DNA of 64,000 nucleotides, taken from contig JAGNIJ010000004.1 in NCBI GenBank assembly GCA_018001225.1, positions 1 through 64,000 of the forward strand. The letters run 5' to 3'. This DNA is from Kiritimatiellia bacterium. Its GTDB lineage: Bacteria; Verrucomicrobiota; Kiritimatiellia; CAIQIC01; JAGNIJ01. Of this stretch, positions 8,452 through 17,649 are shown in pieces. The first letter of the stretch is position 1. Every line of letters begins with the position of its first letter. Under the pieces are notes generated by a model. That model was given only the letters and a program-made list of their open reading frames with translations. It searched no databases and was not told where the DNA came from. The position numbers were made by a program, and so were the translations under genes.

Positions 8452-11400
8452 TCACGGCCCCAGGCGGACGCTGACGCCGAAGAATTCCATGCTGGAGGGA
8501 ACCGGGTTGGTGAAGCCCATCGTTCCATCGAAGCCCGGCTGATCAACGTATTCCGGCAGGTTCGTGAATTCCTGCTCCAGCGAGGGGGTTACCCGGAGGG
8601 TGTACAGCCGGCCGGTCGCACCGGGCCAGTAGAACGCCGCGACCGTCGAGCGGGGCGGCGAGACGCGGAGGATCGCGAAGAAACTGTCGATGTCCAGCGG
8701 ATCGAACCCGGCGATGAGTTCGTCGCCATCGGATTGATCGTCCCCGTCGGTGTCCCGAAGCACGGGGCTGGTGCCCACGCTGTAGTACTCGTTGGAATCG
8801 CCGAGCCCGTCCCCGTCGGTATCGGCCGAGGCATGGATCGTCTCGAAAGCGCCCATGTCCGGCGCGGCGGCCCCGTCGTCGTTGCCGTCCAGGGGCCGCG
8901 GCACCCCGTCGAGGTCCGCGGCGGGGCTTCCGCCGCCGAGGGCGGCATCCACGGCGGGGGAGCCTTCCAAGAGCCGGAAATCCCCGCCGATGAGGTCCAC
9001 GAACTGCGGGTCGTTGGTGACGTTGCCCGTCCCGGCGGGATCCGGGCGCGTGCAGGTGAAATCGCAGATGCTGTTGAAGTACTCCGGCCAGTCGTTCGAG
9101 GCCGCGTTGTGGAAAATGACGCAGTGGACCGCGTACGAACGATACGCCCCCCCGCCGTACAAGCCGGCCTCGTTGCGGGTCAGGGTGCAGTGCGTGTTGG
9201 TGCTCCACGCGGTGCCGCCGCCGTAGCGGGCACGATTGTCCGCGACGAGACAATTCCGCAGGGCGCCGCCGAGCGCGCCGCCCCCGTTGCTCGACACGGT
9301 GTTGGCCAGGATCCGGCTGTTATGCACCATGCCACCGAGGGCGCCGCCGCCCTGCGCGGCCGTGTTCCCGGAAAGGAGGCTGTCCCAGATTTCACCGCCC
9401 CGAAGCCCCCCGCCTCCCCCGGAAGCCCTGTTGCCCGACACCACGCAGTTGGACATCACTCCACCGGAAGCCAACCAGGCGCCGCCGCCATGGGTCTCGG
9501 CCTCGGCGCCGCCGGCCAGGGTGCACCCGTTGGTCAGCGTGAAGCCTTCGAGCCGCGAGCCGGAACCGATGTACGCGCAGCGCACCGCGGCAGGCCCGGC
9601 AGGACCCCGTCCCGCCACGATCGCGCCGCCCGGTCCATTCATGCTTCGCACCGTCACGGCGTTCGTCAGCGCAATGCGATTGGTCAGCGCGCCGGTCACC
9701 AGCACACCGCCCTGGTCATAGGTGCCATCGGCGACGATCACCACGCCTCCGGGAATGTTGGCCGAGATGGCCGCCGGGATATCCGTCGCGGCGTCCGGCT
9801 CGTTCGTGAAGGGCCACAGGTGACCACCGGACAACGAGACGTAGTTCGTGTAGCCGTCAAAGACCTCTACCGTGGTCGTCGCGCTGGCGCTGCCGTCGAG
9901 ATTCCAAGCGGTCAGAACGACCGGGTAGAGGCCGGCCGCGCCAAAGCCATGAATGACGGACGGCGCATTGGTCACCACCTGGCCGTCTCCGAAGGACAAC
10001 AGGAATCCCTCGGCTTTCCCCAGCACGGCATGATCGAATTGCACGGGGTAGTTCACCACGGCCCGGGAGAAATTCGCGCTCAAGACCACGGCCAGCGCCC
10101 CCGTGAGGCCTGGGGAATAAACCTCGTCGCAGCCGATATCCACGCCGTCTCCCCAGATTCGGGGCTCGCCATCGATGTCGAAATCCCCCGCCGCCAGCGC
10201 GAGACTGCCGGCGTCCACACACGGCGAGGCCAAAGCCACATGCGGGGAGTTCACGGAAATCAGGCCGGGAGGCTCCGCGATGTTCCCCGCCCCGACGGGC
10301 AGCGGCATGGCGCAGGAATACGAAAAGGTAGCCGCACTGTGATTGGAGTGCCCGGCCACGCCCAGGTTATCCACCACGATACTGTTGTACACGACCGCCC
10401 AGTAGATTCCGCCGCCCCTTTCCGCGGCCGCATTGTTCACAACAGTGCAATTGACGACCCGTCCTACGCCGTTGAGGGCGTACACCCCGCCGCCCCGGTA
10501 ACTGGCGGTATTGCCGCTCAAGAAACAGTTGTGCACCATGCCGGACGTGGTGTACACGCCCGCACCGGAAACGGCCAGGTTGGAGACAATCGTGCAGGAT
10601 GAAACAATCCCGCCCGCGCCGGCCACGCCCTGGAGGTAGACGCCGCCGCCGTTTCCCGACAAGGCGCCGTTCCCTTGAATCAGGCACCGGTCCGTCTGAT
10701 GGCAGTTGTAGACGCCGCTCCGATCGTTGTTCTCTATGACCGAGCGTTCCAGGACGTACACGTTCGCGGCGCCATACTCCGTATTGCGGGCTATCTCGCA
10801 CTGCTCCACGCGCCGGGCCCAACTGATGCCGCTGCCCACGTTGCTGCTGACCACACAGTGGCGGATATCGCCCAGGAAGACGCCGTACCCCGTGGCGCCC
10901 GTTATTTGAAATTCTTCCAGCCGGGCGGTCCCCAGCCACACGCCCGCCCCCCCCTGCCCGTCGATGATCGTTTCCGCAGCGCCGTTAACCGAAGTCACCA
11001 CCAGCGAATGGCCGAAGGCCATCCTCAAGGTGGCGCCGTTCGCGGGATCCCGCACGGCATGGATATCCACGCGCACATACCGGGCCGTGGCCGGCTGTGC
11101 CGTCTCGTAGTAGTAATGAACATCCTCCGTCAACGCTTCGCTCCGCGAATCAATCGAAGCCCAGGAAATCCCGTCTTCCGACACCTGGATCTCCCAGCCG
11201 GACACGCTCTGGTCCCCGCTGGTCCGATCCGGGCAGATCAACTGATAGGAGTCGATCTCCAATCCGCCCGCCACGCCTGAATCATAAACGATCCACTGGG
11301 GCGCGGCACCGACCGGCAGCGCCCAAAAACCGTTGCTGCTGAACGCCCGCCAGCCTTCGTAGGAAGAGTTGAAATGGGCCGAAGCTGTAACCACCGTGGG

Positions 11401-11682
11401 GGCGGGAACGTTGGACGCCGTCATAAAGACAGTTTCAATGCCGACAAAGGGGGCATACGTGCCATTGGTCACCAGCACGACGTCTCCCATCCCCGCCGCG
11501 TCCACGGCGGCCTGGATGTTCGTGGCGGCGTCGGTCCAGGTCTCGAAGGGAGGCTGGTGCAGGCCTGAAGGAGATACATAGCGAACCGCGGCTGGGGCTT
11601 CGACGGCCCACGGCCCCGCGCAGGCCGCCAAGGCCAGCCGCCATGCCGTACGCATCAACCGCGCGTTCATCGCATGGTCCAT
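8452..11682 (-). CDS. Large secreted parallel beta-helix protein with PKD and Ca-binding repeats
   Basis: A 1,076-residue exported protein. The start at 11682 follows a GAGGG box; an ATG at 11670 is an alternative. A signal peptide covers about the first 32 residues. Two blocks of short N/G/C-rich rungs (about residues 230-440 and 700-870, with repeated NCVVSGN-like and GGGGV-like strings) indicate right-handed parallel beta-helices. A PKD-like domain lies between them (FSFGDGQVV-type, VVLTAWNLDGS). Near the C-terminus are DTDGDGLGD and DTDGDDQSDGDE, thrombospondin type-3-like Ca sites. The last 75 residues resemble the ends of three other secreted proteins here. It probably acts on or binds extracellular polysaccharide; no catalytic residues are assigned. 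Confidence 0.8.
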   Translation of the reverse strand: MDHAMNARLMRTAWRLALAACAGPWAVEAPAAVRYVSPSGLHQPPFETWTDAATNIQAAVDAAGMGDVVLVTNGTYAPFVGIETVFMTASNVPAPTVVTASAHFNSSYEGWRAFSSNGFWALPVGAAPQWIVYDSGVAGGLEIDSYQLICPDRTSGDQSVSGWEIQVSEDGISWASIDSRSEALTEDVHYYYETAQPATARYVRVDIHAVRDPANGATLRMAFGHSLVVTSVNGAAETIIDGQGGAGVWLGTARLEEFQITGATGYGVFLGDIRHCVVSSNVGSGISWARRVEQCEIARNTEYGAANVYVLERSVIENNDRSGVYNCHQTDRCLIQGNGALSGNGGGVYLQGVAGAGGIVSSCTIVSNLAVSGAGVYTTSGMVHNCFLSGNTASYRGGGVYALNGVGRVVNCTVVNNAAAERGGGIYWAVVYNSIVVDNLGVAGHSNHSAATFSYSCAMPLPVGAGNIAEPPGLISVNSPHVALASPCVDAGSLALAAGDFDIDGEPRIWGDGVDIGCDEVYSPGLTGALAVVLSANFSRAVVNYPVQFDHAVLGKAEGFLLSFGDGQVVTNAPSVIHGFGAAGLYPVVLTAWNLDGSASATTTVEVFDGYTNYVSLSGGHLWPFTNEPDAATDIPAAISANIPGGVVIVADGTYDQGGVLVTGALTNRIALTNAVTVRSMNGPGGAIVAGRGPAGPAAVRCAYIGSGSRLEGFTLTNGCTLAGGAEAETHGGGAWLASGGVMSNCVVSGNRASGGGGGLRGGEIWDSLLSGNTAAQGGGALGGMVHNSRILANTVSSNGGGALGGALRNCLVADNRARYGGGTAWSTNTHCTLTRNEAGLYGGGAYRSYAVHCVIFHNAASNDWPEYFNSICDFTCTRPDPAGTGNVTNDPQFVDLIGGDFRLLEGSPAVDAALGGGSPAADLDGVPRPLDGNDDGAAAPDMGAFETIHASADTDGDGLGDSNEYYSVGTSPVLRDTDGDDQSDGDELIAGFDPLDIDSFFAILRVSPPRSTVAAFYWPGATGRLYTLRVTPSLEQEFTNLPEYVDQPGFDGTMGFTNPVPSSMEFFGVSVRLGP

Positions 11683-11780
11683 CATACCCTCGAACCCGCG
11701 CCGGAGCAAGCCGGCGTCGGACCCGCCTTGAAATCCTCCGCAAATGCGGCACAATAGCGGGAATCAGAAAGGACTTCGCG

Positions 11781-13058
11781 ATGCCGTTGCCATTCAAGCT
11801 TCCCGAACTGGGTGAAAACATCAAGGGCGGGACCATCGTCAAGGTCCTGGTGAACGCTGGCGACACGATCACCAGTGAGCAGCCCGTCCTTGAAATGGAA
11901 ACGGACAAGGCGGTCGTCGAAGTTCCCGCCGGGCTCGCGGGCCGCGTCGCGGAAATCCACGTCAAGGCCGGAGACAAGGTGGAGATCGGGCAATTGATTC
12001 TGACGATGGAGGACTCCGGCTCGCCCGCAACGCCCGCACCGAAGAAAGAAAAGGTTTCGGCACCTGTCCAGCAGACCCCGGCTCCCGCGCCCCCACCAGC
12101 GCCGCCAGTCCCGGCCGCCCCGGCCGAGCCGGGCACCGGCCGACTCCCGGTTGCCGCGGCCCCTTCGGTGAGAAAATTTGCGCGCGAGATCGGCATCGAT
12201 ATCCAGCAGGTTCCCGGCAACGGGGACGGCGGCCGGATCACGGAAGAAGACGTCAAGCGGTTCGCAAAAGAACTGAATACCGCGCGCCCGCAGGTCGCCG
12301 CCGGCGCCACCGGACCCGCCGCGCCGCCCCTCCCCGACTTCACGCGCTGGGGCGAGGTCGAGCTCCAACCCATGAACGCGGTACGCCGCAAGACCGCGGA
12401 GCACATGGCCCTGGCCTGGTCGCAAATCCCCCACGTGACGCAGTTCGACGTGGCGGACATCACGGACATGGAGGAACGCCGGAAGAAGCTGGCCGACCGG
12501 GCCGAGAAGGCCGGTGCCAAGCTCACCGTGACGGCCATGCTGATCAAGATCGTCGCCGCCGCCCTCAAGACCTTCCCGAAATTCAACGCCAGCATCAACG
12601 CGGCGGGCGGCGAGGTCATCCTCAAGAAGTTCTACAACGTGGGCGTGGCCGTCGATACCGAGCGCGGGCTGCTGGTGCCCGTCATCCGCGACGTGGAAAA
12701 GAAGAACATCATCCAGATCGCCGCGGAGCTTTCACGGCTCGCGGACAAGGCCCGCTCCGGCAAGATCGGGCTGGAGGAACTGCAGGGAGGCACGTTCACG
12801 GTGACCAACCTGGGCGGAATCGGCGGGACGCACTTCACGCCGATCGTGAATTACCCCGAGGTCGCGATCCTCGGCATCGGCCGAGCCCGCCGCGAGCCGG
12901 CGTTCACGGATAAGGACGGCTGCTGCCAGCCGCGCCTGATGCTGCCCCTGTCGCTCTCCTACGATCACCGGCTGATCGACGGCGCGGACGGCGCGCGATT
13001 CCTGCGCTGGGTCGTCGAGGCTATCGAAGAGCCCCTGTTGATTCCTTTGGAAGGTTGA
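11781..13058 (+). CDS. aceF: Pyruvate dehydrogenase E2, dihydrolipoamide acetyltransferase
   Basis: A 425-residue E2 with a single lipoyl domain (residues 1-78; lipoyl-lysine K43 in ETDKAVVEV), an Ala/Pro-rich flexible linker (about 82-122), a peripheral-subunit-binding domain (about 127-165, VRKFAREIGIDI then GRITEEDV) and the catalytic acyltransferase domain to the end, with H396 and D400 in DHRLIDG. It passes acetyl groups from E1 to CoA. K43 would be lipoylated, perhaps by the ligase encoded at 24075-24938. AGAAAGGA lies 8 bases before the ATG. The gene is divergent from the giant secreted-protein gene, with only about 100 bases between. Confidence 0.95.
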   Translation: MPLPFKLPELGENIKGGTIVKVLVNAGDTITSEQPVLEMETDKAVVEVPAGLAGRVAEIHVKAGDKVEIGQLILTMEDSGSPATPAPKKEKVSAPVQQTPAPAPPPAPPVPAAPAEPGTGRLPVAAAPSVRKFAREIGIDIQQVPGNGDGGRITEEDVKRFAKELNTARPQVAAGATGPAAPPLPDFTRWGEVELQPMNAVRRKTAEHMALAWSQIPHVTQFDVADITDMEERRKKLADRAEKAGAKLTVTAMLIKIVAAALKTFPKFNASINAAGGEVILKKFYNVGVAVDTERGLLVPVIRDVEKKNIIQIAAELSRLADKARSGKIGLEELQGGTFTVTNLGGIGGTHFTPIVNYPEVAILGIGRARREPAFTDKDGCCQPRLMLPLSLSYDHRLIDGADGARFLRWVVEAIEEPLLIPLEG

Positions 13059-13090
13059 CGACCGCATGAAAGGCTGCCTGAAATCAACCC

Positions 13091-13142
13091 GTAGGGGCGT
13101 CGCTCGCGACGCCCGCGGGCGCCGGCCAGCGGCGCCCCTGCA
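13091..13142. repeat. Diverged copy of the two-hairpin repeat between aceF and lpd
   Basis: GTAGG at the left and CCCCTGC at the right flank two perfect hairpins: GGCGTCGC-tc-GCGACGCC (13096-13113) and GGGCGCCG-gccag-CGGCGCCC (13117-13137). The outer CTGTAG/CTACAG ends have decayed. It sits inside the aceF-lpd transcript, so it would also fold in the mRNA. Confidence 0.65.
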
Positions 13143-13153
13143 CTGAACATCCC

Positions 13154-14557
13154 ATGGACAAGAAACAACTGGTGGTCATCGGCGGCGGGCCGGGCGGGTA
13201 CCCGGCGGCCTTCCTGGCGGCGGACCTCGGCATGAAGGTCACGATGGTGGACCAGGAGGCCCATCCCGGCGGGGTATGCCTCTACCGGGGCTGCATCCCG
13301 TCCAAGGCGCTGCTCCACGTCGCGAAACTGCTCAACGAAACCCGCGAGGCCGAGGCTTGGGGTGTGAAGTATGCCGCCCCGCAGCTCGACATCGAAAAGC
13401 TGCGTGCCTGGAAAAACAGCGTGATCGAAAAGCTGACCGGCGGGCTCGGGCAACTCCGCAAGCAGCGGAACATCGAGTTCATCCGGGGGCGCGCGCGCTT
13501 TTCCGGCGGCGGCCGTCTCGTCGTGGCGGCGGAAAGCGGCGAGCAGAAGCTGGAGTTCGAGCAGGCCATCCTGGCCAGCGGGTCGCGCCCGGCGACGATC
13601 CCCGGGCTGCCCGCTTCGGCCCGGATCTGGGATTCCACCGCGGCGCTCGCCCTCGAGTCCGTTCCGAAAAGCCTGTTGGTCGTCGGCGGCGGCTACATCG
13701 GGCTGGAACTGGGCTCCGTGTACGCCGCGCTCGGCAGCCGTGTCTCGGTCGTCGAAATGCTGCCCGGCCTGCTGCCGGGAGCGGATCGCGACCTCGTGAG
13801 GTCGCTGGCGCAACGGCTGGACAAGCAGTTCGCCGCGATTCTGCTCGAAACCAAGGTCGCGGAAATGGCGGATACCGGGGACGGAATTCGCGTTCGTTTC
13901 GAGGGCAAAGACGTCAAGGAACCGGTCCAGATCTTCGACCGCGTGCTTGTATCGGTCGGTCGCAAGCCGAACTCCGGGGACCTGGGCCTGGAACACACCG
14001 CCGTCAAAGTGGACGCCAAGGGGTTCGTGGAAGTCGACGGGCAACGGCGCACGGCGGAGCGCTCCATCTTCGCCATCGGCGATGTCGCGGGCGAACCGAT
14101 GCTCGCGCACAAGGCGACCCACGAGGCCAAGGTCGCGGTGGAGGCGGCGCTCGGGAAGAAGACCGTCTTCGAGCCGCAGGCCATTCCCGCCGTGGTCTTC
14201 ACCGATCCCGAAATCGCGTGGTGCGGCCTGACCGAGACCGAGGCCCAGAAGACGGGCCAACCGGTCAAGGTCGCGCGGTTCCCGTGGGCGGCGTCCGGCC
14301 GAGCGCTGACGCTTGACCGGCCGGAAGGCGTGACGAAGCTCATCGCCGATCCCGAGACCGGCCGCGTGCTGGGCGTGGGCATGGCCGGGCCGGGCGCGGG
14401 CGACATGATCGCCGAGGCGGCGCTCGCCATCGAGATGGGCGCGACGGCGGAAGACCTCGCGCTGACGATCCATCCCCACCCCACGCTGTCCGAGACCGTG
14501 ATGGAAGCGGCCGAGATGCTCCTCGGGCACTGCACGCACGTGTACCGGAAGAAATGA
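13154..14557 (+). CDS. lpdA: Dihydrolipoamide dehydrogenase (E3)
   Basis: A 467-residue flavoprotein disulfide reductase that reoxidises the dihydrolipoyl arm of E2 and reduces NAD. FAD-binding GGGPGGYPAA is at residues 10-19. The redox-active pair is C42 and C47 (VCLYRGCIPSK, C-x4-C). The NAD-binding VVGGGYIGLELG lies near residue 180, and the active-site H442 and E447 are in HPHPTLSE. Length and motifs are canonical, without a fused lipoyl domain. It follows aceF by 95 bases that hold a palindromic repeat, so the pair is probably one operon. Confidence 0.96.
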   Translation: MDKKQLVVIGGGPGGYPAAFLAADLGMKVTMVDQEAHPGGVCLYRGCIPSKALLHVAKLLNETREAEAWGVKYAAPQLDIEKLRAWKNSVIEKLTGGLGQLRKQRNIEFIRGRARFSGGGRLVVAAESGEQKLEFEQAILASGSRPATIPGLPASARIWDSTAALALESVPKSLLVVGGGYIGLELGSVYAALGSRVSVVEMLPGLLPGADRDLVRSLAQRLDKQFAAILLETKVAEMADTGDGIRVRFEGKDVKEPVQIFDRVLVSVGRKPNSGDLGLEHTAVKVDAKGFVEVDGQRRTAERSIFAIGDVAGEPMLAHKATHEAKVAVEAALGKKTVFEPQAIPAVVFTDPEIAWCGLTETEAQKTGQPVKVARFPWAASGRALTLDRPEGVTKLIADPETGRVLGVGMAGPGAGDMIAEAALAIEMGATAEDLALTIHPHPTLSETVMEAAEMLLGHCTHVYRKK

Positions 14558-14592
14558 CGCGACCATCGCGGCCGGGACGGCCGCGCCACCTT

Positions 14593-15225
14593 TCAGGAGC
14601 TCGGGTTGTCCCCAAGCGCGGCGTGCTCAACGACGTGCATGACCAAGTCCGCCGCCGTCTTCAGCGACAGGAACAGCAGCAGCACGGCCCGATTCCACGG
14701 CAGGGCTGACCCGAAGATGATGGTCAGGTGCATCGGGAGAATCCGCGCGTACGGGAAGAACATCACCGTGCCGATGTTCCGGACATTCCGGCGATCGGAT
14801 TTCAGGTTGTAGAAAAAGGAGAACGCGTGATTCACCAGAAACGCGGCGAGGCACAGGCCGATGGCGGCGACCTGCGCCAGCCCTTCGGCCGCCAAGCCAA
14901 CCAGGAAGACCATGTAGACCAAATGGAAGAAACCGTAATGAAACAGAAAGAAGAAGGCCATTCCGCGGCGGGTCGCCGGCGTGGGGTCCACCGACTTTCC
15001 GTTGGACTCCACGCCCTTCGTGGAAAACTCGTTCAGAGAAAGGATGCGCAGGAAATTGAAGAACCCGATAATGACGCTCTGCCCCCAGTAGACCCACATG
15101 AGCGTGCCGGCGTTCCAGTCCCCGATCAGAGCCATCGCCAGGGTCAGGACATTGGAGGCCACCAAGCTGGCCGCGGACCAGTCCCGGCGCGCGTACTGGA
15201 GAACACGTTCTATCTTCGACGCCAT
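14593..15225 (-). CDS. Polytopic membrane protein (DUF6498-like)
   Basis: A 210-residue protein with five or six predicted membrane segments, including LVASNVLTLAMALIGDWNAG, the VYWGQSVIIGFFNFLRI segment, MAFFFLFHYGFFHLVYMVF and MHLTIIFGSALP. The VYWGQSVIIGFFN and FLFHYGFFHLVYMVF strings are the pattern I associate with the DUF6498 family. The start at 15225 is chosen because the longer frame upstream is charged and unlike a membrane protein. The start lies 33 bases after the stop of the sugar-dehydrogenase gene, so it may be its operon partner. Function unknown. Confidence 0.75.
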   Translation of the reverse strand: MASKIERVLQYARRDWSAASLVASNVLTLAMALIGDWNAGTLMWVYWGQSVIIGFFNFLRILSLNEFSTKGVESNGKSVDPTPATRRGMAFFFLFHYGFFHLVYMVFLVGLAAEGLAQVAAIGLCLAAFLVNHAFSFFYNLKSDRRNVRNIGTVMFFPYARILPMHLTIIFGSALPWNRAVLLLFLSLKTAADLVMHVVEHAALGDNPSS

Positions 15226-15257
15226 GCCCAAAGCGTAGCAGGTCGCTCCGCAGCGCA

Positions 15258-16784
15258 TCAAGGCGCGGATTCGATCGCGAGGCGGTAGGCGCGGAACGCG
15301 ACGCCCGTCGCCCCCGGGTCGGTCCGCTCGTTCCACAGCGAGGGATCGGCCAGGTTGGTGGCCAGAACGCCGAACGGCTCGAACAGGCTGGCCGTCATTT
15401 CCAGGCGGTAGCGCCGGCCGGGCGTCCCCGCCCAATTGAACACAGGCAGCCCGTCGCCGCCAAGCCGGGGAGCTTCCAGCTTCAACGCGGAGAGCCCGTT
15501 GGTCGGGTCCGTCCCCGCCGTGTACTCGTCCGCGTCCGGCGAACCGTCCCCGTCGAAATCGCCGGCGGGATCGGGCGGTGCATTGGTGCTGAACCCGTAG
15601 TAACTTTCCCAGGCATCGGGCAGATTGTCCGCGTCGCCGTCGTTATGGATTTCGTCCACGCGCAGCACGCGCCCCCCGCCGTAATCGGAAAGGTAGAGTC
15701 CCCCATACTCGTCGGACCCGAAGGTCGTGATGTTGAAGGACGCGTCGAAAAGTTCGGTGTTGGTCCACGCGCCGTTCTCCATGCGCAGGCCCCAGATTCG
15801 CCCGCTGCAGTAATCCGCGTAAAGGTAGGCGCCGTACATGACGGACCAGGGCTTGCCGCGATAGACCTCGCCGCCGGTGACCGAACAGCCCAGCGAATGA
15901 TCGTACTCCCAAGCCGGCGTCGTGAAGCCGTTGGTGACGCACGGATCGAGGCCGGTGCAGTGAAACCCCTCCACGACGCGCCACCCGTAGTTCTCGCCGC
16001 CCGGGCTGGCCGCGGGCTGGACGTTGATCTCCTCCCAGTCGCTCTGGCCCACGTCCGCGATGTAGAGATCGCCCGTCACGCGGTCAAAGGAAAAACGCCA
16101 TGGATTGCGAAGGCCCAGGGCCCAGATTTCCGGCCGGTAAGCCGGGTTGCCGACAAACGGATTGCTCGGCGGGATCGTATAGTTCGTTCCGTTGGCGGGC
16201 TCCACGTCGATTCGCAGGATTTTACCGAGCAGGTTCGTCTTGTTCTGCCCGTTGTTTTGCGGATCGTTGCCCGAGCCTCCGTCGCCGAGACCGATGTAGA
16301 GACAGCCGTCCGAAGGGCTGAACGCCAACTGACCGCCGTTGTGGTTCGAGAACGGCTGCGGAACCATCAGCAGACGCTCCTCGCTCTCGGGGTCAGCCTG
16401 GTTCGCGTTGGTCGCCGTCACGTGGAAGCGGGACACGATGCTCGGCCCGCCGTTGGTGCGCGTGTAGTTGACGTAGAAGTACTGCTTGTCCGCGAAACCC
16501 GGGGGAAAGGCCACCGAGAGCAGGCCCCGCTCCCCGCCGTAGAGCACGCGGTTGGTGATGTTCAGAAACGGCTGGGCCAACAGCACGCCCTCCTGCAGGA
16601 TGCGAACCCGTCCGCGCTGCTCGACAAGAAAAAGCCGTCCGCTGCCGTCGCCGGCGTACGCGATGTGGGCGGGCGCCTCGAGATTGGTCGCGACGGGCGC
16701 CAGGGTGATCGACGGCCATTGCGCCGCAGGGGCACACGCCGCGGCCAGGATCAATCCGGCCGCCGCCAGAGCCATGGGCTTCAT
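15258..16784 (-). CDS. Secreted PQQ-dependent sugar dehydrogenase-like beta-propeller
   Basis: A 508-residue exported protein. Residues 1-20 are a signal peptide (LAAAGLILAAACAPAAQ). Residues about 30-370 form the glucose/sorbosone dehydrogenase (GSDH) propeller: APAHIAYAGDGSGRLFLVEQRGRV, LLSVAFPPGF, NHNGGQLAFSPSDGCLYIGLGDGG, LGKILRIDV and ALGLRNPWRFSFD are typical. After it comes a Ca-binding repeat (DFDGDGSPDADEYTAGTDP) and a C-terminal module ending FRAYRLAIESAP that resembles those of other secreted proteins in this window. It would oxidise an extracellular aldose with PQQ. No PQQ synthesis genes are present here. Confidence 0.85.
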   Translation of the reverse strand: MKPMALAAAGLILAAACAPAAQWPSITLAPVATNLEAPAHIAYAGDGSGRLFLVEQRGRVRILQEGVLLAQPFLNITNRVLYGGERGLLSVAFPPGFADKQYFYVNYTRTNGGPSIVSRFHVTATNANQADPESEERLLMVPQPFSNHNGGQLAFSPSDGCLYIGLGDGGSGNDPQNNGQNKTNLLGKILRIDVEPANGTNYTIPPSNPFVGNPAYRPEIWALGLRNPWRFSFDRVTGDLYIADVGQSDWEEINVQPAASPGGENYGWRVVEGFHCTGLDPCVTNGFTTPAWEYDHSLGCSVTGGEVYRGKPWSVMYGAYLYADYCSGRIWGLRMENGAWTNTELFDASFNITTFGSDEYGGLYLSDYGGGRVLRVDEIHNDGDADNLPDAWESYYGFSTNAPPDPAGDFDGDGSPDADEYTAGTDPTNGLSALKLEAPRLGGDGLPVFNWAGTPGRRYRLEMTASLFEPFGVLATNLADPSLWNERTDPGATGVAFRAYRLAIESAP

Positions 16785-16881
16785 GACAGAACCTAATCCA
16801 CATCCGGCGTAATGCAACGGGCGGGTAGTGTATTAATTTGAAAACCCCCGCCGACCCGCCTGCGTTTATTAGGCGGATGAA

Positions 16882-17343
16882 TTACGAGGTTGCGATCCGA
16901 ACCGTTCCAGACTTGCCTTCATAGGCCATTGTGCAGTGGCGAAGAAATGTTCGACCAATAAGCGCCTTGTGCGGCTGTCCACCAGCCGCAAGGTGAACGC
17001 CAGCAAACATGCCGTACATCGTGAAGTTTAATGACGGAATATGCACCTGCGCCAAATGAATGTTGATTTCCTGTCTGCCATGTATGCCGGCGATTTGGCG
17101 ACGATCAACAATCGGCAGGTTCAACTGCGTTGCCAACATGCTATCAATGCAGCACTCTGTCGCGCCAGTGTCAACAAGAGCATCAACTGCATGTATTCCA
17201 GGGACAGGCCGCACCCCGGAGGCTGACTTGTACGTAGCATCGAATCCAATGTCTACCTTTATGGTAGGCCCATATGCGACGAGTTGTTCGGCTCCGGACG
17301 CGCCGCCAGGTACATCGTTGAAGCCACACAGAGTTTCAGGCAT
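16882..17343 (-). CDS. Retropepsin-like aspartyl protease family protein
   Basis: A 153-residue protein with the single-domain aspartyl protease signature VDALVDTGATECCID (catalytic D in DTGA) and the hydrophobic partner strand KALIGRTFLRHC, matching the small clan AA proteases of bacteria. The start at 17343 overlaps the stop of the upstream gene by eight bases, which argues for translational coupling. Base composition is lower in G+C than the core genes around it, like the rest of this island. I recall the same two-gene pair, a short GKWVLVHEG protein plus an aspartyl protease, from other bacteria; its role is unknown. Confidence 0.75.
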   Translation of the reverse strand: MPETLCGFNDVPGGASGAEQLVAYGPTIKVDIGFDATYKSASGVRPVPGIHAVDALVDTGATECCIDSMLATQLNLPIVDRRQIAGIHGRQEINIHLAQVHIPSLNFTMYGMFAGVHLAAGGQPHKALIGRTFLRHCTMAYEGKSGTVRIATS

Positions 17344-17593
17344 GAACGAGCCTATACATGACGGAAGCTGGCAGAACAATATCTTGCGCGCCAATCTGCC
17401 GTATTAAGTATGGCCCACGCCCAAACTTGTTCACAGCTTGCCGCGCAGCCTCTTCAGAAGAATCGTAAATGGCATCAAGTTTACCTTCGTGAACGAGCAC
17501 CCACTTCCCCATATGCTGGAGCTCAAGTTCCTGCTTCATTTTCGCATACGCGGCAATATCTGACCGGATGTCATGCATGGTGCTGCTCTCCAT
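17336..17593 (-). CDS. Small partner protein of the aspartyl protease (DUF5678-like)
   Basis: An 85-residue soluble protein with the motif GKWVLVHEGKLDAIYDSSEEA followed by FGRGPYLIRQIGA. This is characteristic of short proteins often found just upstream of retropepsin-like genes. The ATG at 17593 has a GAGG box 7 bases upstream; an internal ATG at 17575 is possible. The N-terminal third is helical (AAYAKMKQELELQHM). It may be the substrate, inhibitor or targeting partner of the downstream protease, which is inference from the coupling alone. Confidence 0.65.
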   Translation of the reverse strand: MESSTMHDIRSDIAAYAKMKQELELQHMGKWVLVHEGKLDAIYDSSEEAARQAVNKFGRGPYLIRQIGAQDIVLPASVMYRLVHA

Positions 17594-17649
17594 CAATGCA
17601 ATTTACCTCGATTCGGGATGGATGTACAGAGGCTATATCTTGAGACTCG

